A stretch of DNA of 26,314 bases from a virus: the IMG/VR virus record IMGVR_UViG_3300028607_002693, positions 1-26,314 of that record. One strand, written 5' to 3'. Both the position numbers and the translations under genes were made by a program. Each line of letters opens with the position of its first letter. The stretch's first letter is position 1. This document shows, piece by piece, positions 7,711-13,696 of this stretch. The notes beneath the pieces are model-generated. The model was not told where the DNA came from, ran no database searches, and saw only the letters and a program-made list of their open reading frames with translations.

Positions 7711-9274
7711 CCTTATCCAAGAAGGTAAAGGACATAAAGGAGTATTTTTAACAGAAGCAAAAAGAAAATACCCACACTTTATTGTAAATAAAGCAACTTT
7801 TAAACAGGCAGAACATATCTTAAAAACCAAAAATATAATTACTGAGGGTTATGTAGATTTAATGCCTATTAATACTTTTCAACGTAGTGCAAAACCTGAA
7901 TGGCAATTAGATTTTGAAAAATTTTTAACTGAGGAAAATAAAAAAGTTAAAGAAGAAAATGTAAAAGTTGAATCTAAAAAAATATCCAAAGAAGTTGAAG
8001 AAATTCAATCTCATAATTATGATTTTAAAGATAAGTCAAATCTTGATAACCAAATAGGTCATGAAATTCAAAAAGGAATATATTATGAATCTAAACAAGA
8101 TGAAGCAGCAACTTTAGAAGAAATTAAAAAAATAGTATCTAAAAATTTAGAAAAAGATCCTTTATGGTATAAGAAAAATGCTGCTTTTGGAATTAAAGGA
8201 ATAGGATATGAAGAAGCTGAGGTATATGAAGTAAGTGGTAAACATAAAGAAAGCGGATTCTCAGATAAACATAAAAAATTAGTTAAAGAATCCTTAATAG
8301 GAGGCATTTCAAACTTAAATGAATATGATGAGTCTACAACAGAATCATCTTCTACATTATCAGAAGAAAAACAAATAGAAATAAAAACATTACTTGCTGA
8401 TTATGGTGATGAAGCAGAAATTGAATTATATGTAAATTCTTTATTTAAATCAATTATAGGAGGAGATACAAGTTACCAAGAATTTTCACAAGATGACTTT
8501 ATTGAAGACTTTAAAAATTATGTAGCTGATAAATCATTAGAAGAAAAAGAATCAATAGGCGAAGATGATAATGGGAAAAGTAAGGATGATTATGATTACC
8601 CTCCAGGTAAAGAAGGAGAAGATGGTGAAGAAGAAGATTCTACATATGCTGATCCTGAAGTAGGTCCTCAACCTTCAGATGACCCCGATTATGGATATAT
8701 AAAAAATGAGGATGACCATCCTTCACCTAAAGAAGATAAAACTAAACCAAAACCTAAAAAAATGAAAAAAGATTCTTTAACTGCAAGACTTAAAGAAATC
8801 GACAATCAAGGATTAATAGTAACTATGGAAGCTAAAATTGAAGCTATTAGTGAAGAAATTGAACGTCGAAATGAAAGATTATCAATGATTGATGAAAATA
8901 GTGATTTAGCAGAATTAATTGATAAGAAAAGATTAAAAGAAATGCAACGTGATATTAAAAAACTTGAAAAAGAAAAAGCTAGACATGAAAAAATGTATGA
9001 AAGATTAGCTAAATCTCCATATTCTAAGAAAAAAATTATTGATGAAAATTTAAAAAAATATTTAGCTGAAGGTAAGCTATTAAAAGAATCTTTAGATATA
9101 GAAAAACTAAGATTTGAAGTAGATGATGTAGCATCTTATCTGGAAGATGAATCTTTAGAAAAAGAAGTAATGGATAATGTATTGAGTAAAAATGAGGACG
9201 ACCCCTTTCAGACTTTTGGTGAATTATATGCTTATCTAGATGGTTTACTACAGCACCCAAACTACGCATTTTAA
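7685..9274 (+). CDS. Acidic prohead-core-like protein with several gp21-type cleavage sites
   Basis: This 529-residue, strongly charged protein starts MKTLQEQFNLIQEGKG, similar to the leader of T4 internal proteins (MKTYQEF.AEA). Sites of the form (L/I)-x-E|(G/A) occur at IQE|G (after E13), LTE|A (after E24), ITE|G (after E54) and LAE|G (after E462). An acidic low-complexity stretch at about 285-350 is followed by a Lys-rich segment (KPKPKKMKK) and a long coiled coil (about 375-440). The last 80 residues begin with LKKYLAEGKLLKES, the same leader found at the start of the downstream cargo-like genes, so this end looks like a fused leader plus cargo. It is probably a core protein processed during maturation. 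The function is inferred from cleavage motifs and position. Confidence 0.75.
   Translation: MKTLQEQFNLIQEGKGHKGVFLTEAKRKYPHFIVNKATFKQAEHILKTKNIITEGYVDLMPINTFQRSAKPEWQLDFEKFLTEENKKVKEENVKVESKKISKEVEEIQSHNYDFKDKSNLDNQIGHEIQKGIYYESKQDEAATLEEIKKIVSKNLEKDPLWYKKNAAFGIKGIGYEEAEVYEVSGKHKESGFSDKHKKLVKESLIGGISNLNEYDESTTESSSTLSEEKQIEIKTLLADYGDEAEIELYVNSLFKSIIGGDTSYQEFSQDDFIEDFKNYVADKSLEEKESIGEDDNGKSKDDYDYPPGKEGEDGEEEDSTYADPEVGPQPSDDPDYGYIKNEDDHPSPKEDKTKPKPKKMKKDSLTARLKEIDNQGLIVTMEAKIEAISEEIERRNERLSMIDENSDLAELIDKKRLKEMQRDIKKLEKEKARHEKMYERLAKSPYSKKKIIDENLKKYLAEGKLLKESLDIEKLRFEVDDVASYLEDESLEKEVMDNVLSKNEDDPFQTFGELYAYLDGLLQHPNYAF
9045..9088 (+). repeat. Internal copy of the capsid-targeting-like leader repeat
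   Basis: Within the 7685 gene, these bases encode NLKKYLAEGKLLKES. At DNA level they nearly match the starts of the genes at 9673, 13214 and 13593 (shared TATTTAGCTGAAGGT and AAGCTATTAAAAGAA pieces). This copy is internal, unlike the others, suggesting fusion of an upstream gene to a former leader-bearing gene. Confidence 0.6.
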
Positions 9275-9294
9275 TAAAAATAAACAAAAACAAA

Positions 9295-9666
9295 ATGGAT
9301 AATTTCGATTTAAGAAAATATTTAGCTGAAGGTCGCATTCACCTAAGTGAAAATATAACTCAATTTGAAATTAAATCTAAAGAAGATGTAAAATTTAATG
9401 ATTATGTTGAAGTTAATCAAGCAGAATTTGATAGACTATATGATAGACTAGAAGATGAGTTTGATGGGAGTGTAGAAGATTTTGTAGAAGAATATGGTCC
9501 AGATTTTTTAGGCCCTAACATAGAAGCAATTAATCAATATTATGGTGTTAAAGTTTATGCAGATGATGTAATTACTGATTTCTTTGAAGCAGGGGGTGTT
9601 GATAATATCTCCTCTAATGAAGAATTTGAAGCGTGGTTAGATAAAAATAGAGAATTTTATATATAA
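9295..9666 (+). CDS. Putative internal head protein with YLAE|G leader
   Basis: This 123-residue acidic protein starts MDNFDLRKYLAEGRIHLSEN. The first 12 residues match the shared leader of this region, and LAE|G fits the T4 prohead protease consensus, so the mature form would begin at Gly13. The rest is rich in Asp, Glu and aromatic residues (DRLYDRLEDEFDGSVEDFVE, then EYGPDFLG) with no family I recognise. A FEAGGVDNISSNEEFEAWLD stretch near the C-terminus suggests a small helical fold. The ATG sits in a Shine-Dalgarno-free A-rich leader 20 nt after the previous stop. A packaged cargo role is inferred. Confidence 0.75.
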   Translation: MDNFDLRKYLAEGRIHLSENITQFEIKSKEDVKFNDYVEVNQAEFDRLYDRLEDEFDGSVEDFVEEYGPDFLGPNIEAINQYYGVKVYADDVITDFFEAGGVDNISSNEEFEAWLDKNREFYI

Positions 9667-9672
9667 AATAAA

Positions 9673-10011
9673 ATGGATACTTTCGATTTAAAAAAATATT
9701 TAGTTGAAGGTAAGCTATATAAAGACGATGTATGGTATATAGAGGCATCAGAAGATAGTGCTGATATATCGGATGCAGGCCCAGAATATAAAGAAGCAGT
9801 AATAAACATTATTAAATCAAAACACCCTGATATTTCAGATAAAGATTTAGAAGCATCTATAGAAGTAATGAACGTTACATGGTATAATGAAGCAAGGAGT
9901 AATGCTAAAGGATCTGAACCAGAAGAAATGGAAGTTTCTGCTGAAGATTTTGCTGATGGAGCAATAGAACACTATGAAGATGTGATTGTATGGGATAATA
10001 ATAATAAATAA
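9673..10011 (+). CDS. Putative internal head protein with YLVE|G leader
   Basis: This 112-residue acidic protein starts MDTFDLKKYLVEGKLYKDD and has the same leader as its neighbour, with the predicted cut after Glu12. The body (YIEASEDSADISDAGPEYKE onward) is Asp/Glu-rich and contains a segment like a small alpha/beta domain (INIIKSKHPDISDKDLEASI). Apart from the leader it shows no clear similarity to the 9295 protein. It lies 6 nt after it, and the gene after it starts 4 nt past its stop. No function can be assigned beyond probable packaging into the head. Confidence 0.75.
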   Translation: MDTFDLKKYLVEGKLYKDDVWYIEASEDSADISDAGPEYKEAVINIIKSKHPDISDKDLEASIEVMNVTWYNEARSNAKGSEPEEMEVSAEDFADGAIEHYEDVIVWDNNNK

Positions 10012-10015
10012 AATA

Positions 10016-11236
10016 ATGAGTATATTCGATAAATTTTTTACAAAATTTGCTTATAAATTTGACAAAGGATATCCTGACATGAATAATGATCAGGATATTT
10101 TGTTGTTGGAGAGTATATTGGAAGAATTAGGTGTGAGAGTAAGGATGAATGAAGCAGGTAAAATAAAAAACCATGACATTGCTAAAGAAAAAATTGTAAA
10201 TTCACCTGAAGGTAAAAAAGCAGGTTTAGTACCAATGGCTAAAACCGCTACATATAGAATTGGTAATAGAAATAAAATCTCATCAGATGAATTTATTGAA
10301 GTTATCAAATCTGTATACCCAGAAACAGAAGTTGAAGTATTAAGTAAAGGAGTAGGAGATAATACAAGTGGTCAATTTAATTTGTTTAAGTTTCAAACTG
10401 AAGGGGGTGATGTTAAATTCTATTTAGCAGGTGGTGGTAATGAAGGTGAAAAATATGAACAAGATTTTATTAAAAACGCTCAAATAGGAGCAGGTCAACC
10501 TAATGATACTTTACCTATAAATCTTCAAACTTTATATAAAAGATTAGATATAGATAATACAAAATTATCCCCAAAAGATATTATATTTGCAGGAGCAACT
10601 GATACTAAACGTGATTTATCATTTGAAGGTCCTAAAGATATAGGTGAAACCGTATCTGATATGACAATTACTTATAACAATGAAGATATTTATATTTCAC
10701 TTAAAAATGTAAAAGGATCTGGAGTTTATAGTGGTAAAAATGTTCCCTTTATTGTAGGTAAACCTAATAATAAGGAACCTCAAACTATAATATATGATGC
10801 TTCTAAAAAAGAAGCGATACCTAATATAAGTACATTATATGATATGTTTGGAATAGACCCTGAAAAAGTGGCCCAAGGTTTAAATGACTATATTTCAAAA
10901 GAGGGAGTAGAAGATAGTTGGTCTAGTGTAGATATTGACGAAGAAAAATTTCAAAAGTTTTTAGCTTCTTCATTTGGTTATGGTTATTGGTATGTAAAAG
11001 AAATTAAAGGAGACGATGTAAAAGTAGTCCCTATCCTAACCTCAACCCAAGCATTAGATGCTGCCGGAGAAGTAACTTCAACAGAAATTAAATATGCAGG
11101 TCCAAAAACAAAAATAACAGCAGTTAAAATAAAAACAAAAAGTGAAGCATTTGGACAATCAGAATATTTAGTAGCTTCAAGAAACACCACAGGAGACATT
11201 GTTCCTCTAGCTTTAAGAATTTCTAAAACCAAATGA
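10016..11236 (+). CDS. Possible PD-(D/E)XK-like nuclease in the head-cargo region
   Basis: I prefer ATG 10016 (406 residues, MSIFDKFFTKFAYKFDK), because the upstream ATG at 9986 lies inside the previous gene; an internal ATG at 10079 is also possible. The N-terminal 50 residues are leader-like, ending LLLESILEELGVRVRMNEAG with possible Glu cleavage sites (E36, E37, E46). The centre has GEKYEQDFI (E148), VSDMTITYN (D215) and IYISLKNVKGSG (K230), the spacing of an E...D...xLK restriction-like nuclease core, though the usual D/E before x-K is Ser. After about residue 330 a beta-rich region follows. If packaged, it could act on host DNA on injection or on DNA in the head. The nuclease call is tentative. 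Confidence 0.7.
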   Translation: MSIFDKFFTKFAYKFDKGYPDMNNDQDILLLESILEELGVRVRMNEAGKIKNHDIAKEKIVNSPEGKKAGLVPMAKTATYRIGNRNKISSDEFIEVIKSVYPETEVEVLSKGVGDNTSGQFNLFKFQTEGGDVKFYLAGGGNEGEKYEQDFIKNAQIGAGQPNDTLPINLQTLYKRLDIDNTKLSPKDIIFAGATDTKRDLSFEGPKDIGETVSDMTITYNNEDIYISLKNVKGSGVYSGKNVPFIVGKPNNKEPQTIIYDASKKEAIPNISTLYDMFGIDPEKVAQGLNDYISKEGVEDSWSSVDIDEEKFQKFLASSFGYGYWYVKEIKGDDVKVVPILTSTQALDAAGEVTSTEIKYAGPKTKITAVKIKTKSEAFGQSEYLVASRNTTGDIVPLALRISKTK

Positions 11237-11310
11237 TATTTATAACCATGAAAGAATCACTTACATCATATACACGTTTAAAAAAACTTATAAAATAAGC
11301 ATTTCATCAT
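11236..11310 (+). repeat. Direct repeat copy 1: TATTTATAAC plus decayed MKESL mini-ORF
   Basis: This stretch carries TATTTATAAC at 11237-11246, one base before an ATG at 11248 encoding MKESLTSYTRLKKLIK and then TAA. It is nearly identical to 13028-13101. Where the second copy has a GAA codon followed by an open frame, this copy has TAA, followed by a one-base length change, so it looks decayed. It also carries the regulatory motif. Confidence 0.75.
11248..11298 (+). pseudogene. Decayed MKESL leader mini-ORF (16 codons)
   Basis: ATG 11248 encodes MKESLTSYTRLKKLIK followed by TAA. The intact-looking relative at 13041 continues E-A-F-S-S-S-P, so the TAA replaces the Glu of the L-I-K-E|A cleavage-like site. 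It is probably a nonsense-mutated copy. Confidence 0.5.
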
Positions 11311-11323
11311 CTCCATTAAATAA

Positions 11324-11333
11324 ATTTATAATA
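11324..11333 (+). promoter_or_regulatory. AATTTATAAT, weak copy of the late-promoter-like motif
   Basis: AATTTATAAT differs from TATTTATAAC at two positions and ends 7 nt before the ATG of the 11341 gene. It is weaker than other copies. Assignment rests only on similarity and position. Confidence 0.25.
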
Positions 11334-11340
11334 AAATAAA

Positions 11341-12033
11341 ATGGATAATTTTAATCTAAGAAAGTACCTAATAGAAAACCAACTCACACACTCCTCAGTG
11401 TCATTAAATGAGATTTCTATAGATATGTTACACACCCACTTTGTGGATACAGGTAGAATAGATAAAAATACATTTAGTACTATATTGGATGCATCCCAAA
11501 AAGATTCTGCTTTTGCTACATGGTTAACTTCTAGAGTAGCTGGTACTAAAAAGGTAAAATCTATTATTAAAAAGGAAGACATATCTAAATACAAAAAATA
11601 TTTAGACATATTTAAAAGAAACAAAAGAGAATATCCACTTAAGGATATTAACATGATCAAAGATCAAAACGCATTAGATGATTTTATTAAAAAATCAAGA
11701 GAAATACAAGCTAACGAAGAAGGAGATATTTCCCAACAAAAAGGATTATCTAAATCTGAAAAATATACTAAGCTAAAACTTGGGGAAGTAGATGGATATG
11801 AAATATTCAAATTCCCAAAAGATTCAAAAGATTTATATAACGCAAGCTGTGAATTAGGAGCAGGTACATCATGGTGCACATCAACAGGTAATACCGATAC
11901 TTGGTTTTTAAACTATATTAGCCAAGGAGACATATATATTATAATAAATAAAAATAATCCAAAAGATAAATATCAATTTCATTATGAAAGTAATTCATAC
12001 ATGGACTCAAATGATATAGATATTTTTGGATAG
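11341..12033 (+). CDS. Leader-bearing protein with GTSWCT domain, possibly C-terminally truncated
   Basis: This 230-residue protein starts MDNFNLRKYLIENQLTHSS, the shared leader with LIE|N as predicted cut site. After a helical, Lys-rich middle (about 60-130) comes VDGYEIFKFPKDSKDLYNAS, then ELGAGTSWCTST, a GDIYIIINK strand and KYQFHYESNSYMDSND. I associate this block (GTxWCT ... LYxIxxK ... KYQFHxESxxxMDxxD) with an uncharacterised domain of large phage proteins. The gene stops immediately after that block, where relatives I recall continue, so it may be shortened. It is followed after 13 nt by an unrelated nucleotidyltransferase-like gene. Function unknown; packaging is inferred from the leader. 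Confidence 0.75.
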   Translation: MDNFNLRKYLIENQLTHSSVSLNEISIDMLHTHFVDTGRIDKNTFSTILDASQKDSAFATWLTSRVAGTKKVKSIIKKEDISKYKKYLDIFKRNKREYPLKDINMIKDQNALDDFIKKSREIQANEEGDISQQKGLSKSEKYTKLKLGEVDGYEIFKFPKDSKDLYNASCELGAGTSWCTSTGNTDTWFLNYISQGDIYIIINKNNPKDKYQFHYESNSYMDSNDIDIFG

Positions 12034-12046
12034 GTAAAAGTTTCAA

Positions 12047-12481
12047 ATGGAGTTAGATATACAACTAGAAAAATATTTAGAAGATTATATAAAAATACAA
12101 AATAGTTTTGATTTTATTTCACTAGGAGGAAGTTTACCATTAATGATATATGGTTACATCCCATTTAGGAAAATTAAAGATTTTGATATTATTAGTACTC
12201 AATATATAGATAAGAACGAAATAAGATACAAAGCATTTAATATTTTACCACCTAAATACCCAATAAAAGGAAATCATATAACACATAATAGAAATAAATT
12301 TGATTTACACATAAACTCAAACGCAACATATAATTTCATATTCTTTGAAGGGTACAATTTAAGATTATCTCCATTAGAAGAAATATTATTTTTTAAATCA
12401 TACCATTTAAATAAAAATAAAACAAAAGAAGACTTTAAAACATTAATAAACACTATATCAAATGGACATACAAATAGATAA
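12047..12481 (+). CDS. Nucleotidyltransferase-like protein (pol-beta superfamily pattern)
   Basis: This 144-residue protein shows the minimal nucleotidyltransferase pattern: FISLGGSLPLMIYGYIPFRK (GGS at 27-29), then IKDFDII with D45 and D47 as the D-x-D pair, and KFDLHIN with D86 as the third acidic residue. A C-terminal LSPLEEILFFKSYHL helix is typical for such proteins. Members transfer nucleotides to small molecules, RNA or proteins, and many are antitoxins, toxins or abortive-infection components. Here the target cannot be told. It has no MDNF leader and its last 20 nt overlap the next gene. It lies inside the segment flanked by direct repeats, so it may be a recently acquired cargo or moron gene. 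Confidence 0.7.
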   Translation: MELDIQLEKYLEDYIKIQNSFDFISLGGSLPLMIYGYIPFRKIKDFDIISTQYIDKNEIRYKAFNILPPKYPIKGNHITHNRNKFDLHINSNATYNFIFFEGYNLRLSPLEEILFFKSYHLNKNKTKEDFKTLINTISNGHTNR

Positions 12482-12989
12482 ATTTAAAGACTATCAAGTA
12501 GTAAATACTCCAAAAGTTACTCAAATAATAGACGGTTCTATAAACAAAGAGTGGTGGGATGCAGAGGGGTGGTCATCAATGTACGATATGAGTGCTCAAA
12601 AATTTAAAGAAGGTTTACCGGGTTGGGATAGAGATATATCATCTGCTGTAACTCCTCTTTTATTTAAACAATCCAGTGAAGAATCTGATAAACTACAAGG
12701 GGTATTCTATTTTTTAGAAAAAAAAGAAGGTAGAGAAAACCCACTAAAAGCTGAGGCAGAATCAAATTATATATTTACAAACCCTAAAGCCTTATATGTA
12801 GGAAAACTAGGTTTTGGTTACATTAATGATAAAGGTAAAATAGAAGTATTTCCTTACCCTGCATCTAATGAAGCTGCGAACGAGGATGGTGAAACTAAAT
12901 TGTATATTACAGGTGTTAAAGACAGAGGTGTAGTAGTATGGAATGATGCTTTAGAACAAGAATATGATAACCCATATGATATAATGTAA
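12462..12989 (+). CDS. Hypothetical protein coupled to the nucleotidyltransferase-like gene
   Basis: This 175-residue protein starts MDIQIDKFKDYQVVNTPKVT, 20 nt inside the previous gene. The middle is rich in Trp and aromatic residues (NKEWWDAEGWSSMYDMSAQK), followed by a beta-rich half (FTNPKALYVGKLGFGYINDK) and an acidic end. It lacks the MDNF leader and any membrane segment or catalytic motif I recognise. Overlap with the nucleotidyltransferase-like gene suggests a functional pair, for example enzyme and partner or inhibitor, but this is inference from spacing only. Confidence 0.7.
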   Translation: MDIQIDKFKDYQVVNTPKVTQIIDGSINKEWWDAEGWSSMYDMSAQKFKEGLPGWDRDISSAVTPLLFKQSSEESDKLQGVFYFLEKKEGRENPLKAEAESNYIFTNPKALYVGKLGFGYINDKGKIEVFPYPASNEAANEDGETKLYITGVKDRGVVVWNDALEQEYDNPYDIM

Positions 12990-13027
12990 AAATTATATAG
13001 ATTTAAATTTAAAATAAAATATAGTTA

Positions 13028-13101
13028 ATATTTATAACCAATGAAAGAATCACTTACATCATATACACGTTTAAGAAAACTAATAAAGGAAGCATTTTCA
13101 T
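13028..13101 (+). repeat. Direct repeat copy 2: TATTTATAAC plus MKESL mini-ORF
   Basis: This is the second copy of the repeat at 11236-11310. TATTTATAAC lies at 13029-13038, two bases before ATG 13041. The copies share an almost unbroken block through TCACTTACATCATATACACG and then diverge by scattered substitutions. The pair brackets about 1.7 kb holding the 11341, 12047 and 12462 genes. Confidence 0.75.
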
Positions 13102-13130
13102 CTTCTCCTAAAAAGAATGATTGTAATTGA
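13041..13130 (+). CDS. MKESL leader peptide with Cys-rich tail interrupted by TGA
   Basis: ATG 13041 encodes 29 residues, starting MKESLTSYTRLRKLIKEAFS and ending PKKNDCN, then TGA (13128-13130). The frame continues after the TGA as GCGGCANKHKTLIINK to TAG at 13179-13181. Reading TGA as a mutated Cys or Trp codon would give a Cys-rich CNxGCGGC motif. LIKE|A fits the prohead protease consensus with the cut after Glu17, so this may be a second leader class with a tiny Cys-rich cargo. It may be a pseudogene, a sequencing error or a recoded gene. Confidence 0.45.
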   Translation: MKESLTSYTRLRKLIKEAFSSSPKKNDCN

Positions 13131-13187
13131 GGTTGTGGGGGATGTGCTAACAAACATAAAACTTTAATAATTAACAAATAGTTTGTA

Positions 13188-13197
13188 TATTTATAAC
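13188..13197 (+). promoter_or_regulatory. TATTTATAAC motif, candidate late promoter element
   Basis: An exact copy ends 16 nt before ATG 13214, in a gap containing no other gene after the Cys-rich mini-ORF. The spacing matches the copies before 1100, 4106, 6037 and 17910. Confidence 0.45.
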
Positions 13198-13213
13198 AAA
13201 CCAAAATAAAAAA

Positions 13214-13591
13214 ATGGATAATTTCGATTTAAGAAAATATATTAGCGAAGGTAGGCTATTAAAAGAAGATATGTCTCTCGAAGTGGATGGTGATTTTACA
13301 GGTGATTATGAAGTTGACAAATACACCACCATTACACTGTCAGGTGACTCAGGTGATTACGATGGATTTTTAAATGACGATGGTACAATATCTTTTTCAT
13401 TAGTTGATGATAATATAGAAGATAAATATGAAGAGGGATTTGAAGATGAAAATTGGTTTTATTATTTAGGACCAAAACACACACTTGTACAAATATCAAA
13501 AAAAATACCTACTAAAGTAGAAACAGGAGGTGACTATGTAATGATTACAGTAGATTTAGAAGATCTTAAAAATCTCTTTAAAATAAACTAA
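13214..13591 (+). CDS. Putative internal head protein with YISE|G leader
   Basis: This 125-residue acidic protein starts MDNFDLRKYISEGRLLKED, with the shared leader and a predicted cut after Glu12. The body is Asp/Gly-rich and beta-like (TITLSGDSGDYDGFLNDDGT) and ends in a short beta/helix part (VMITVDLEDLKNLFKIN). It has no recognised domain and is unlike the other leader-bearing genes after residue 20. It is preceded by an exact TATTTATAAC motif and followed after 1 nt by the orphan leader at 13593. A packaged function is inferred. Confidence 0.75.
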   Translation: MDNFDLRKYISEGRLLKEDMSLEVDGDFTGDYEVDKYTTITLSGDSGDYDGFLNDDGTISFSLVDDNIEDKYEEGFEDENWFYYLGPKHTLVQISKKIPTKVETGGDYVMITVDLEDLKNLFKIN

Positions 13592-13592
13592 A

Positions 13593-13685
13593 ATGGATAA
13601 TTTCGATTTAAAAAAATATTTAGCTGAAGGTTGGTTATTAAAAGAAGAAAATATAATGAAACTTCTCATCAAGATGAAGATTTAA
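13593..13685 (+). pseudogene. Orphan capsid-targeting-like leader with cargo lost
   Basis: ATG 13593 encodes 30 residues beginning MDNFDLKKYLAEGWLLKEEN, a near-perfect copy of the shared leader, and then stops at 13683-13685. A one-base shift near 13655 would instead read YNETSHQDEDLNI to a stop at 13691-13693, an acidic tail like those of the neighbours. That suggests a frameshift in a short gene, or the remains of a leader whose cargo was deleted. The protease gene starts 4 nt after that second stop. Confidence 0.55.
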
Positions 13686-13696
13686 ATATATAATGA

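Noticed and set aside
9986-10015. Upstream ATG for the nuclease-like gene (adds MYGIIIINKI)
   Set aside because: It lies within the preceding gene and adds an unlikely hydrophobic stretch; ATG 10016 directly after that gene's stop looks more natural.
13593-13685. Programmed frameshift in the orphan leader
   Set aside because: No slippery heptamer with a downstream structure was visible; a simple indel or deletion scar is more likely.
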